Origin: Neurospora intermedia
Lineage: Eukaryota > Ascomycota > Sordariomycetes > Sordariales > Sordariaceae
Direction: 5' to 3'
Assembly: GCA_037102815.1 (NCBI GenBank)
Contig: BTPP01000004.1
Span: 1,116,001 to 1,180,000 of the forward strand
DNA length: 64,000 nt
The notes under the pieces were generated by a model. The model saw only the letters and a list, made by a program, of their open reading frames with translations. It made no database searches and was not told where the DNA came from. Shown here one piece after another: positions 23,656 to 34,983 of this stretch. Both the position numbers and the translations under genes were made by a program. Every line of letters starts with the position of its first letter. The stretch's first letter is position 1.

Positions 23656-25209
23656 ATGGACCAAAACTCCAATGGCGGGGCTCAAGAAGGTCCCAAAATC
23701 ATCCGCCCAATCCCTCGACGACCCTTCAGCCTAGCATCACCACCAACCATCTCTCGTAAGGATGAGTCTCCTTCCCCAGCTCCTGGAAGAGACTCCAACA
23801 CTTCGCCCCAACCACGCATCACAGCCGCCGACCTCCGCTTCCTCCTGGACCCTCGATCTCCCTTCAACAGTAGCGCTTCTCCCGCTGGCAGCGGCGCCGT
23901 TACCAGCGGTCTTGATTCCTCCAACCTCAGCAGAGCTACCTCCTTCCGGAACTTAACCTCTTCGACTCTCTTCGGCATTTTCTCCGACCCCGGTGAGCTC
24001 GGGATGGCCGCCACTACACCTAGCGTAGGTCGGTCAGCATCGAACCTACGCCATGGTCTTTACTTTGGCAAGCAACTCCAGGAGGAAACCGAGGACGAAG
24101 ACAACGTACTAGGCATTGCCGGGGACGCCAGGGACGATGAAAATGACGAGGACGAGGACGAGAGCTACCAAGAGACCATCACCCTTCGCCCCAAGCGCCA
24201 ACGACGAGTTTCCTCCATAACATCCACCATCCCCCCCTTCAGAGACGAACCCTCGTCATCAGACATCAACAGCGGCAATGACAACCCAGTAATGGGCCTG
24301 CTCTGGTCATTGCTCCGGACCACCCTCCTCTTCGCTCTCGGCGCGGGCTACGGCGTGCTAGTAACTCGCTTGCCCAACGGAGATAGCGTCACGGGCGGCT
24401 ACGGCTGGCGGTACCTCACCTTCTGGGGAGCGGCCGGTGTAGTGTTGGGCAGGCTACTTCCCTGGTTTGATCAAGTATGGGAGGAAGCGTTTGGAAAGAG
24501 GACTAGGATGACCAAGAAAGAGAAGGAAAGGCGACGAGCTGCTGCTGCTGCAGAGGCCGCCGCCGCTCTGTTGCAACAAGCTCCTCCACCGTCATCAAGG
24601 ACTTTTCCAAGGAAGACACCAGTCACCACCACCACCCTCCCCGTTGAGACGGATTCCAACAGCGGAGGCGTCACCAGCCCGCCCGAAGCGGACTGGCCCC
24701 TCGTCGTCCGCAGCATCGGCGCCTTCGTCGGCATCGTCTTCGCTATCCGCCGTCTGCCTTGGGCCTCGACCATGCAAGTCTCCATCACCCTCGCGCTTGC
24801 GAATCCGTTCCTGTGGTACCTGATCGATCGCTCCAAACCCGGGTTCCTTCTCAGTGCCGCCGTGGGCGTTACGGGATCCGCCATCCTGATGGGACTGGGT
24901 AACCCCGATATGATGCCTGCACCCGTGGCTGGAGGAGCTGGATATCACGACCATCATTTTCTGACGACGAGCGGGCAACCTGCGATGGACGTGCTTAATG
25001 GGACTACATCCGGGTTGCCTCGGAGCGCAGCAGCAGCGAGGATGAGTGGTATTGGGGGGGCGAGCAGCGAAAACGCGGCCGTCATTGAGACGGGTATTTG
25101 GATGCTCAGTGTGCTGTTTTGCAGTTGCGTGTGCTTTGGAAACATTGGGAGGAGGTTGGCGCTGAATAAGTCGGCTGCCTCCAGGGGGAGATGGGGTGGT
25201 GTCAGGTGA
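23656..25209 (+). CDS. INSIG family ER membrane protein
   Basis: Insulin-induced gene (INSIG) homologue; the fission yeast member is Ins1. Members sit in the ER membrane and control sterol synthesis by binding HMG-CoA reductase or SREBP-SCAP. The gene is a single exon of 517 residues. Residues 1-200 are a disordered Ser/Pro region with an acidic patch (DDENDEDEDESYQ), longer than in animal INSIGs (about 225-277 aa). The membrane part starts near residue 210. Six hydrophobic segments can be placed, including VMGLLWSLLRTTLLFALGAG, YLTFWGAAGVVLGRLLPWF, the signature NPFLWYLIDRSKPGFLLSAA, GSAILMGL and a final WMLSVLFCSCVCFGNIGRRL. A Lys/Arg/Ala-rich loop (KKEKERRRAAAAAEAAAALL) interrupts the first loop region. 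Regulation by phosphorylation of the N-terminus is possible, but this is inference. Confidence 0.88.
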   Translation: MDQNSNGGAQEGPKIIRPIPRRPFSLASPPTISRKDESPSPAPGRDSNTSPQPRITAADLRFLLDPRSPFNSSASPAGSGAVTSGLDSSNLSRATSFRNLTSSTLFGIFSDPGELGMAATTPSVGRSASNLRHGLYFGKQLQEETEDEDNVLGIAGDARDDENDEDEDESYQETITLRPKRQRRVSSITSTIPPFRDEPSSSDINSGNDNPVMGLLWSLLRTTLLFALGAGYGVLVTRLPNGDSVTGGYGWRYLTFWGAAGVVLGRLLPWFDQVWEEAFGKRTRMTKKEKERRRAAAAAEAAAALLQQAPPPSSRTFPRKTPVTTTTLPVETDSNSGGVTSPPEADWPLVVRSIGAFVGIVFAIRRLPWASTMQVSITLALANPFLWYLIDRSKPGFLLSAAVGVTGSAILMGLGNPDMMPAPVAGGAGYHDHHFLTTSGQPAMDVLNGTTSGLPRSAAAARMSGIGGASSENAAVIETGIWMLSVLFCSCVCFGNIGRRLALNKSAASRGRWGGVR

Positions 25210-25434
25210 TCTCGTCATTGATTCATCACATCACTTCACATCGAGGGCACAATGAAATGAGTATCCTGGAAGTCATTTCAAATTATCTTTTTATTCGTGC
25301 AGCGGGAATGATTCAACACACATCCATCAAGAATGGTCGGCTATCAACTCTGTACTTTTACTTAGCAGTCCCGTCGGGGGTGTTTATACCAAGGGAGTCT
25401 TACAAGGCTATTGAGCATATGGAGTAATTTCTTA

Positions 25435-25716
25435 CAGTCCGATGCTGGTTTGTTTGTTAGCTCGGTACACACTAGGCACATTTCTATACTATACTCTGTC
25501 CATGAGACGAAATCAATTCCGAACAGTCCTAGACGTTGGAGGGACAAGTCAAAATGGTTGAGTACGGGTTATAAAGGCATTGACACGAATTGATATGACA
25601 TGTTGAATATTAGAAATGGCGTTTTGAAGGTAAGATCATACATTAGTTAGCTAGTGAAAACGCACAGGAAAGTTGACGCAAGGTCTCGAGCTAACAAACA
25701 AACCAGTACTGGACTG
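25435..25716 (+). mobile_element. MITE-like element, copy 2 (best ends)
   Basis: This 282 bp element is flanked by TA on both sides (25433-25434 and 25717-25718), a clear target duplication. The terminal inverted repeats are about 31 bp, starting CAGTCC and containing TGGTTTGTTTGTTAGCTCG. The interior is non-coding and in the same orientation as copy 1. It lies 172 bp from the tRNA-Leu gene. Confidence 0.8.
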
Positions 25717-25888
25717 TACATCTTGTTTATCTTAGCCTGGCCTAGATCCATAGCTCCCTGTCATGTCTCTATCATATTGACCCCCAACCGAGAACCGAGA
25801 GAAAAAGGAAGAAGCAAAAAAAAGACGCGAAAGAGCAGACTGGAAAAAAGAATTCCACCGGAGCTTGGTGGAGATATGCATGATATGT

Positions 25889-25999
25889 TGACAAGAGTGG
25901 GATTCGAACCCACGCCCTTTCGGACCACGGAACTGAGATTTTCACTCGGATTAAGGGTTAACCTTAACGTGGCGCCTTAGACCGCTCGGCCATCTTGCC
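25889..25999 (-). tRNA. tRNA-Leu, anticodon AAG, with intron
   Basis: The minus strand reads GGCAAGATGGCCGAGCGGTC and folds as a class II tRNA. The acceptor stem is GGCAAGA with TCTTGTC plus discriminator A. The D arm is GCC/GGC. The anticodon stem is CCACG/CGTGG with loop TTAAGG-C. The T arm is GTGGG-TTCGAAT-CCCAC. The anticodon AAG follows T33. A 31 nt intron (25931-25961) lies one base after the anticodon, the usual place for nuclear tRNA introns. The mature length is 80 nt before CCA addition. The variable region is 11 nt, as in leucine tRNAs. Confidence 0.93.
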
Positions 26000-26398
26000 T
26001 ATTATTGTGTATTTGGCTCATGTGTATGGGCTATAAGGCTATGGTATGGTAGTTGTGGTTGTGGGTGGGGGGATTAGGGTTGAGGCGAGGGTCGGGGATG
26101 TATCCCTGCCCTGTGAGTGGGAGTGAGATATACCATAGAAAATGGTAGATCGGGCCAACACTACCCTAGACTGATTACATCATGATATATAAATGGGTTG
26201 ATGGGTAAACAATACTCTCAAATATAGGGAGTCAAAAAGGAGCTATAATCATCCAAGAAAAGAAGCCCGTAATTCCGAAACAAGCCCAATCCTGAACGCC
26301 GATGTCGACAATATGAACACTGGAGGGAAACTATCCGCTCAACTTTAGTACCCATTTTCACACATACCCATCCATCTTTCCTGTCCACGCCCACTCAC

Positions 26399-29300
26399 TC
26401 ACTGAGGAACAAACCCCAACTTTGCAAAAAGCGTATCCATCGCCACCCACCTCCGTCCACATTTATCCAAATACTTTTCCACCACGCCCTTAACCGTACC
26501 GAACCTAACACGATTATGTTCCGCCATGATAGCGACCCTCTCCTTCTCCTCCGCACTTAGCTTAGCAGCATCCGCATCTTCATCATTGTTCTCCTTGGCC
26601 TTGCTCTTCGCCCTATCCACGTCCCACAGACTAGCAAAGTACACCAGCTGGTTGTAGATGTCCCGTTCCGTGTACTCATACCGCATCCGGCCGCCGCACT
26701 CGCCGCGCGCCAGACCCTTGGATCCGAGACAGCGGGTGCCGTAGACGGAGATCTGGCGCGTGCGGTTGCCGCAGGAGGAGTCGTCGCAAACGAGCCAGCC
26801 TTCGTAGTAGCGCGCTGTTTGGGCGCGGACGGCGGCTTCAACTTGGGCGACGACGCTGAGCGTGGGGAGGACGTATTGGCATGAGGGGCATTGGATGCCG
26901 GAGGGCGTGACGTTGTTGACGGATGATGGGGAGGCGAGGCCCTCGAAGGGGTGCGATGTTTTGCACTTGCGACAGCGGAGGGAGAGGCGCGCACAGGATT
27001 GGAAGCGTAGGGAGTCGGGGATTTGGGACTCGAGAGGGTGGATTTCGAGGTCCTGTGGGCCTGAGGAGTTGTTGTTGGTGTTGGAAGAGTAGCGCCGGAC
27101 GTCGAGACCGAGGTTTTCGGCGAGTTGGGAAGTTGACGTGCCGACAATGTTGGCGCAGAGACGCTCGACCGGAGGGAAGATTTGCTTGCCGATGTACCAT
27201 TCTACGTCCGGTGACAGGCCAGATTCGGCCTTGAGCACGTCTTGAGGGGTGTAAGCACGCTTGGCGACGGCTTCTGAGGTGGTCTTACTGTCGCCTGTGA
27301 TGATGTACGAAATGACGTCGCCCTTGCGGATGGTCTTGCCCTTGGCCAACTCGCGAAGGGCGACTTGGACCTGTGGCATCGAGTCGGCATTGGGATAATC
27401 CTTGGGCGCCTTACCAAGCTGAGTCGAGATGATGTACTTTTGCACAGGGACGGCATCCTCGCGCATCTTGGCAGATATGTCACGAAGGTACTCGTGGATG
27501 CGTTGGACAGACACCTCAGTATCGTCACCCGAGAGGATCTCGGTGAGGATACGGTTGGAGATCTCCTTGGACAACCCGCAGTACTCACGACGCTTCATAT
27601 CGAGACCCTTGACCTCCATTTTCTCAACCCACTTGCCGTTGACCTCGACCATGTTGATAGCAGCATACTTCTTCTTGGCTTGGAGGAGGATGCGCCGGAA
27701 GACGTTGTCGATATCAATCTCAAGGAGGCGGTACCGCTCGTTGACGGCCTTCTTGAACTCGTGGCCGACACGCAGGGCTTCAGCAACGTTGTCCTTGTTC
27801 GCGTTGATCATGACGGAATCCGTGTCACCGTAGATGACCTGGAGCGAGTTGCTCTCCGCCAATTCCTTGGTGCTCCGCAGAATCTCACGGCCCTTGTAGG
27901 TGGTGAGCACGGCAAGAGGACGGGCGTAGAAGCGCGACTTGGTATAACCAAGACAGCCGTACATGGAGTTGGCAGTCAACTTCAAGGCGAGCTGCTTGAT
28001 ATCCCAGGTGGCGAGCTCTTCAGGTGTGGCATTCTTGTCTTTCATCAGAGACTTGACCTGCCTACGTCGGCTAACGAGTGTGGCAATCAGCTTGGGAAGA
28101 ATGCCCTGCGCCTGCTCCTTGGGAACCTCGGGAACAGCATCATCGTCCTCGGACTACTTTACGTTAGCTTGTGACGTCAACGAAGGAGGGACTGTGACTT
28201 ACCAGTGATGTTCGATCAACTGTGGTAAAGCAAATGTTGTACTCTTGGATGATGGAAGGGTAAAGGGAGTTGAAGTCCATGACGAGAACGAACTTGTCAT
28301 AAAGACCCTTTTCTGGCTCGAAGACCAAACCACCCTTGTATTTGTCCTTCTTTTTTCCTCCTTCTCCGCCTTCCTCTTCTGCGTTTTCCTCCTCGATGCG
28401 TTGCCGACCCTTGAAGGTCTGCTTGTCCGGGACGACATATTTGTTGCGGTGAAATTCGTGAAGCAAAATGTATTCGTTCCGCTCAGCACGCGTACCGGTA
28501 AGTGTTCTTGCCCACGAGTTACCAGCCAGGTTGGTGAGAACCTTGGTAAGAGGAAGAATCTGAGTCCTGAGTGCAAGAGCCGCGATGAAGTAAGTGTCAG
28601 TCTCGGCGTGGGAGATGTAGTCCATCAAACCATGCTTGTCAGCGTTAGCCCACGTCTTCAGGGCGACTTCGTTGTCGATATCCCTCCTACGACTTTCACC
28701 TCCCAGATACAGACTGCACATCTCGGTCAAGGACCAGGTCTGGCACTTGGTCATTACTGATTTACCGGCATCGTTAGCAAGATCGCATAGCAGACGGCCA
28801 GACATTATCTGACGTTCGGCAAATACATTGCCACCCATCTTAACAATGGATGAGGGCCACTGAGAGCGCCTGAGTCTACCCAAACGAGACCATTGATGTG
28901 TCTTTTTCTCGTGCAGCCGGTTCAGCAAGATGCTGTAGTCAACACCTTCCAGTTGGTGGCCAAGGATAACGTCTGGATCGACAACATCGATCTGTGCGAG
29001 CAAGAAATTCAAGATCTCATGTTCCTGCTTGAAGAGCTTGAGCACACCTCTGTTTCTTTCCTTGGCAAGCGTCTCGAAGCCGATAGGGAATGCGCTACCG
29101 TAAGGTCTAACAGCGGTGAAACTACGAGAAGCAAGCTTGTCTGGGGGAGTGGTGTCACTGAGCGACACATCAAAGTAGACTCTCCCGCTAACCGCGAGAA
29201 TCTCCTGCTTGTTATCCTTAGGGTTGAACGCTGTGCGCATAGCCAGACTCAGCAACGTCAAAGGAGGAGGCTCAATGCTCTCGGCGTTATCCGGAACCGA

Positions 29301-30980
29301 CACCATGTTGGGATGTTCTACCAGGACCTCCAGCTTGCAGTGCGAAGCATTCCTCAAGGAAGTGAAGTCTGCATCCTCAATCTTGAGCCAGCAGGGGCCC
29401 ATGATGTTCTTCCAGAGCACAAACTGCTCGAACAGAGCGGTATTGGTACCAAAGACGTGGGAGAAGGTTTCGCCCTTGTGGGTGGGTTCCATCGCAGGCT
29501 TGGTATATGGGTAGAGGAGCTTCAAATACTGGCTCTCTTTGGGAACATCGGGAAGCTCGAATGCGTACTTGCGGGTGCAAGCCTTGATCTTGTGCATACC
29601 GACATTCATCTTGGTCATGATTTCATCAACCTCGTTGTAGACGTCCATCATCTCCACCTCTTCTGTTGTCTCCTCGCCACCTCGCACACGGTACTTGCGC
29701 GGCAGGAAAAAAAGTTTCCGAAGAATGTTGTCAACCTTGACAAAGCAGCTGACGTAGGTTTTGGTCTTTTTGTTTAGGACCTTGCCAAATAAGCATAAAC
29801 TGCCGTTGACCTCTGTGTAGTCTGTCCAGAACATGTTCAAGCTGCCGTCTTCTTCGATAGCGTCCTTGTAGTCAATCTTGCCAACGCTCCTGCCCTCGCT
29901 TTGTGACATGGATACGACGTTGAGCTTCTGATTGATCTCATTCCAGGAAGCAGCGTCGACCTCTGGCGCTGGTGCCCTTGCGGGTGACGAACTGGCCGGG
30001 ACGGGCTCAGTCTTGAGAATCTTTTTGATTTGACGGGATGCTGATATGTTGACGCTGGCGGCTGTTACCGCTCCAGTATGGGCAACCTCCATCATGTCCT
30101 CATCTTCGTCCTCATCATCCTCCTTCTTTTTGGGTTCCGGCCTGCCAAACGTCCTCCGCGTTGCTACTTTTGCGGCCGGTGAGGAGGGCATGATGGCGTC
30201 GCTCATAAGATAATCGGAAACTGGTGCAGGTTCGTCGTCCATGGCAGGGAGGTAGTCGTCGTCTGGTAGAAGGTCGTCGTCTCCTGCTGGGGATGATGCC
30301 CGATCATCGACTGTCTTGGCTCTCTTTGCCATGGGTGGCCGAGGTTCCCGTACCGGGGAAAGCACCCGGACCTTCCTCCTCTCGACTGATCGATCTCTCT
30401 TCTTGGATACTCGTGTGACCGGGACGGGGATTTGTGCGGTGACCTGGTCGATAAGGTCGTCCAGGAACTTTTCATCTTCTTCTGTTTTGATGACCTTTTG
30501 TTTTGGAGGGGCTTTGACGGCGCCTTTCGTGAAGTATTCGGTGATGTCTCTGTCGTTGGCATCTCGTTTCGCATCTTCTTGTTCCTTTTGTTTCTTGGCT
30601 AAGAGGGAGGAAGACGAAGGTCAGTACCAAGACCAGAGTACTTTACAAGCTGCTCCCATCATCGGGTTTTCAACATCTCAATTTTGCTCACACTTGCGCG
30701 GCTTGCTGCCGGGTAGGCCTAATTCCTCCTCGCTGTCACTGTGGTACTGGGGAAGGCGGTCCCATTCTTCGCGGCCGTCGTCGGCGTAACCCTCGCCATT
30801 GTCGTCAACCACGAAATCGTCCTCGTTTAAGCGGTCTCTGACAATTTTCTTGTACTGGTTCTCGTCGACTTCTTCGTAGAGCTCGTCGATCTCGCCGACG
30901 TCGTAGGTCTTCTTCTTGCCGGACTGGCGCAGTTCGCGCAGCTCAGCGTACTTGTCTCGCTTGGCTACTCGTCTGGACAT
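26399..30980 (-). CDS. DNA polymerase alpha catalytic subunit
   Basis: Family B replicative polymerase that extends RNA primers made by primase at origins and Okazaki fragments, in the nucleus. Exons are 30980-30692, 30598-28203 and 28153-26399, giving 1479 residues (human 1462). Introns are 93 and 49 bp; the short one has branch GCTAAC. The N-terminus MSRRVAKRDKYAELRELRQS is the polymerase alpha N-terminal conserved segment. Next come acidic linkers, the inactive exonuclease-like region (QIDVVDPDVILGHQLEGVDY), motif A MDFNSLYPSII (Asp about 871), motif B KLTANSMYGCLGY (about 953-965) and motif C YGDTDSV (about 1003-1009). The C-terminal zinc modules are seen as CRKC...CPSC and a second set, CDDSSC...C...C. 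The gene is divergent from the PPR gene across about 760 bp. Confidence 0.95.
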
Positions 30981-31742
30981 TTTGACAGGCCGTTGTGATG
31001 TTGCCTTTAGGATTGGAGATTGGATGGTGACGAGACAACAGAGGAGCACCAGGCCAGCACTCTGGAGAGAATATCAACGGGGTCACCGTGAGGTGGTAGT
31101 GCTGGTGACCGAGAAGAGGATTATAGTGGGATTACAGGGTTCAATTGGTCCCCTCCAGTAACAAAAAGAAAGACGCGCTTAGTTTCGTTACTCGTCGCGT
31201 ACTTTACTGTAAACTATAAGCGCGAACCCTTGTCCCCGTCACGGTCGTGTTTAAGAGGTGGGGCAGTTCCGCTGCTTTGGCCTAAGCGGATAAGAAAAGT
31301 AACGTGCCGACCCTCGTACCTTTCAGCAACGGGGCCCCTGTCAGTGTACCTACTTGATGCCGACCCCAGATCCACCGCGTCCGACTCCAAAAGTGCAAAA
31401 GACCGCGGCAGGCATTTTTGTAGATCAGTCTCCAAAATTTCGGAATGTCATCCTAACTTTTGACAATCATTCACGGTCCCCATCTCAGCATCATCCTTCA
31501 TCGAGTCCAATTGTGCGCCCGCCGCAGTAATATACGAATATCGATCTCTTCCAGGGCTATAGATTTTCATACCACGTCGCCCAATTTTCAAAGTTGTCTA
31601 GAACAACAGGAATTCGTCACAGGAAACTCGACGATCCCGATACCCCACCAACCGACTATTAGCAATACAGGTACCTCGGCCCGTACCTTGCAGAAGAAGA
31701 AGATTCAAAACATCTAAGCACAAATTCGGTTATCTGCAAACC
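30981..31742. promoter_or_regulatory. Divergent promoter region of DNA polymerase alpha and PPR genes
   Basis: This 762 bp region separates two outward-facing start codons. I saw no exact ACGCGT (MluI cell-cycle box), no TATA box and no element. The only ORFs are short and without domains. Confidence 0.6.
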
Positions 31743-34241
31743 ATGTTTGTGTGCCGGGCTTGTCTGCGGAAAGGCCTAGCTCATGGAGCTTTGGCTAGAA
31801 TAATTGCGCCTGCAGTTGGATCTCGTCTGGCCCTCCCAAGGTTAGGCGCACTTACACCAAGCCAGTCCACGACCACCATCCGATCCTACCACTTGCCCGC
31901 CCTCAAGCCAAAGACTGCCGCCGATCCCTCCGTTACCCTCGATCTCGAAGCGCCGGAAGGAGAAGAAGATGGAGACGGGTCGGAAGGGAAAAGGAAAAAG
32001 AGGGACTTAAGCGACGAGCAGCGGCAGAAGCTGGAGCGCAGTGCGGCCCTACAACTCAAGCATTTCAAGGATCCCTTCCACATTGAGAAGCAGGTCAAGT
32101 TGACCCTCGACAAAGGAAAATATGAGGAGGCCCTTGTTCTCACCCGCAAGGCCAGCAAGAACGCAAAGGTCCAAGTCTCGTGGAACCATCTGATCGACTA
32201 CCACATGAAGAACAAGCGTCTGTCTGCCGCCATCAAGATCTATAACGAGATGAAGAAGCGCGCCCAGGTTCCAGATGCCAGGACTTACACGATTATCTTC
32301 CGAGGCTGCGCCATGAGCGAGCACCCCAAGCAGGCAGTCGCAGAAGCCGTCAAGATCTACCACAGCTTGCTCAGGAATGAGCGCGTGAAGCCAACCACAA
32401 TTCATCTTAACGCTGTCCTCGAGACATGTGCCCGGGCCGGCGATTTGGACAGCATGTTCACGACAGTACAAACAGCCAACGAAAGCACGCGCAAGCCCGA
32501 CAACCTGACCTATACAATCATCTTCAATGCCCTTCGGGCCCAATTCAACCCACGACTGCCACTCGATCGGGATCCCATGCAGCGCGACCAAGAAGATATC
32601 AACCGGGAGAAACAAGAGGCTATCAACAGGGGCTTGCAAATATGGGAAGATGTACAGCGTCAATGGAAGAAGGCCAACCTCATGATCGACGAGGAATTGG
32701 TTTGTTCCTTTGGAAGGCTCCTGACTCTGGGTACCAAGGAAGACAACGAAAGAGTTTTTGAGCTTCTGTCCTCAACTATGCAGCTCCCGCGATTCCATGC
32801 TGGCGAGAAGGCAGCTGCCCAAGTGACCGCTAAGGCCGTAGACACAACCACCACGCCAGTGGTCTTATCTGAAGCAGCCTCTCCAGAAGCCACCGCCTCA
32901 GAAGCACCAGCAACGACACCAACGAAAACCACCCCATCTGATTCGACCACACCCACCGTCCAGCCTACCGAAACCAAGCCCAAGTTCGAGAGGAGACCCA
33001 AATCCGTCACCCACAGCCCCAGCCTTTACGCCAAACCAGGCAACAACACCCTCTCCCTGATCCTCTCCGTCCTCTCCAACACGCGTCGCACCTCGCTCGC
33101 CCAAAAATACTGGGACCTGCTCACCTCCCCGCCCTACTCCATCAAGCCAGACAAGGACAACTACTTCCGCTACTTGCGCGTCCTCCAAATCGGCCGTGGC
33201 TCCGCCGCCACCGCGGCAGTCCTCCAGTCCATGCCCGCTGAGTTCATCACGCCCATGATCCTCAAGACGGCCTTCACGACCTGCATCCGCGACGAGCTGA
33301 ACCCGCACGCCTTTTCTCCGCACGCCTGCACCATTTTCGACGCGATGACCAAGAAGACCCGCTACCCGGACGCCATCGCCATGCGTCTCTTTTTGCAATC
33401 CGCCCAAGGAAATTTCCGCCACATCAAGAAGATGGCCGAGACCGACCCCCTGGGGTCCCGCCAGGCAATGGGCAAGCAAATCATGCTCGCCATCGACAAG
33501 ATGTGGCAGCCGTATCGGATCATGGTCAACCAGTACTCGTACCCGATCGGCAGTCGCGTGCAGGCGCAGAGCCCGGAAGACGCGTGGAAGGCGGTGCGGG
33601 CGCACATGTCCGAGTGCGTGGTCACCGCTCGCCGGATGATTAGTGCCATTGACAAGGTCATGTTGAACAGCATGTGTGCCGATGACGAGATCCTCAAAGT
33701 GCTGAAGCGACGGAGGGTGATTTTGCAGAATATGGTAGAGCGGTATGTGGCCAAGGACGGTGACATGATGGGTAGGTGGAGAGAGAAGATGGTGGAGCGG
33801 TATGGGGAGGCGGGGCTGAAGAAGCGAGAGGCGGAGAAGATGAAGGGGGGTAGTAATGCCGGGGAAGAATATGAGTTTGGTCAGCCGAAGCCTAATGAAT
33901 TTGAGAGGAATCTAAACAAGAAGAAGGAGGAGGCGGTTGCTGCGAATGAGAAGAGGAGGCAGGCGGAGCAGGCACAACGGCCCAGAGAGGAAGAAGAGGA
34001 GGACGAAGAGGATGAGGATGAGGAAGAGTGGGAAGATATTACGGAAAGTCGTTATCCCAGAGACAAGACGAGGAGTCTGAGGAATGAGTTGCGGAGGGAC
34101 GAGAAGAGCAGTTCCAAGTACGGGTATCAGCAGACGAGTAAGAATAGCTCGTCATGGTCGAGAGAGAGTCAAGGAGGGAAATGGGATAGGGACAGCCAGC
34201 AGGATCGGTGGGGCAGCAGCGGGAGGAAACCCAGCTGGTGA
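31743..34241 (+). CDS. Mitochondrial pentatricopeptide repeat protein
   Basis: Probable mitochondrial RNA-binding protein; fungal members act in maturation, stability or translation of mitochondrial transcripts, and the target here is unknown. It is a single exon of 832 residues. The N-terminus MFVCRACLRKGLAHGALAR is basic and free of acidic residues, like a presequence, with a possible cleavage area at TIRSYH. PPR-type helical pairs are visible at about residues 140-260: VSWNHLIDYHMKNKRLSAAI, ARTYTIIFRGCAM, TIHLNAVLETCARAGDLDSM and LTYTIIFNALRA, with further pairs around 430-520. Two low-complexity parts interrupt it: a Thr/Ala/Pro linker at about 370-415 and a charged, Glu-rich C-terminus from about 700 ending in Ser/Arg/Gln. 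I did not recognise a specific orthologue. Confidence 0.82.
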   Translation: MFVCRACLRKGLAHGALARIIAPAVGSRLALPRLGALTPSQSTTTIRSYHLPALKPKTAADPSVTLDLEAPEGEEDGDGSEGKRKKRDLSDEQRQKLERSAALQLKHFKDPFHIEKQVKLTLDKGKYEEALVLTRKASKNAKVQVSWNHLIDYHMKNKRLSAAIKIYNEMKKRAQVPDARTYTIIFRGCAMSEHPKQAVAEAVKIYHSLLRNERVKPTTIHLNAVLETCARAGDLDSMFTTVQTANESTRKPDNLTYTIIFNALRAQFNPRLPLDRDPMQRDQEDINREKQEAINRGLQIWEDVQRQWKKANLMIDEELVCSFGRLLTLGTKEDNERVFELLSSTMQLPRFHAGEKAAAQVTAKAVDTTTTPVVLSEAASPEATASEAPATTPTKTTPSDSTTPTVQPTETKPKFERRPKSVTHSPSLYAKPGNNTLSLILSVLSNTRRTSLAQKYWDLLTSPPYSIKPDKDNYFRYLRVLQIGRGSAATAAVLQSMPAEFITPMILKTAFTTCIRDELNPHAFSPHACTIFDAMTKKTRYPDAIAMRLFLQSAQGNFRHIKKMAETDPLGSRQAMGKQIMLAIDKMWQPYRIMVNQYSYPIGSRVQAQSPEDAWKAVRAHMSECVVTARRMISAIDKVMLNSMCADDEILKVLKRRRVILQNMVERYVAKDGDMMGRWREKMVERYGEAGLKKREAEKMKGGSNAGEEYEFGQPKPNEFERNLNKKKEEAVAANEKRRQAEQAQRPREEEEEDEEDEDEEEWEDITESRYPRDKTRSLRNELRRDEKSSSKYGYQQTSKNSSSWSRESQGGKWDRDSQQDRWGSSGRKPSW

Positions 34242-34983
34242 TGAATGGTGGATAGGTTCTTGTTAGATAGGTTGTAAGTTAGTTTGGCTCCGGATGACTG
34301 CCTGGCAGGTGATCATTTATTGTATATATATATATATTTTTGCTGATACCTCAACTGGCCTTGTTGGACATATGTGTGTCTCTATGGTTGGATACAGTAT
34401 GTTCTTCATATCCTCCCCTTTTCCACCTTTTCTCGTGGGAGTATCTGTCTGAGCTCCATGGGACCAATGGTAAATAACTATGCTTCAAGAAGAGAAAACC
34501 TCGACGGCGAAAACACACTGAACCGCACAAAGGTGAGTAGGATAACAACGTCAATAGTTGGTGCTTGAGAGTTCAATGATTACGCAGGCAGGATGCCTAC
34601 CCCTGAACTCGCTCCCTTGGAGATTCCCTTTCGGACAAATGCTTGAAGCACATATCGGCATCATCAATAGAAGGATCCCTTCGCGGAGCATATCATATCA
34701 GTTACTTCTTTCTATAAATCCTGCTCTGCTGCCCTCTGCCTGCTCCCTGACTTTCTTCCCCCTTCCCCCATACCTCATCCCCTATTCCCCATTCGATTCC
34801 GCTCGACAACAAAATCAGCCCTCCCAACAAAAGTGACGATGCGTAATGACAATTTTTCGGTAAAGAGAAAAAGAAGAAGAGGTATCGTATCTGTGAGTAC
34901 AAACTGAATGGTACAACAACTACAACGAAAAGCCCGCTTCCCTACCAACCACAATCCACCTTCCCTGGCCCAGCAATCTATGC
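34242..34983. other. Convergent 3' region between PPR and Yak1-like genes
   Basis: This 742 bp region lies between two converging genes and should hold both 3' UTRs. It contains a TA repeat (about 34322-34340). No gene was recognised. Confidence 0.6.

Larger units (their letters stand above)
25210..26398. other. Intergenic region between INSIG and DNA polymerase alpha genes
   Basis: This region holds the INSIG 3' UTR, MITE copy 2 (25435-25716), the tRNA-Leu gene (25889-25999) and about 400 bp of 3' flank of the polymerase gene. Nothing else was recognised. Confidence 0.7.
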
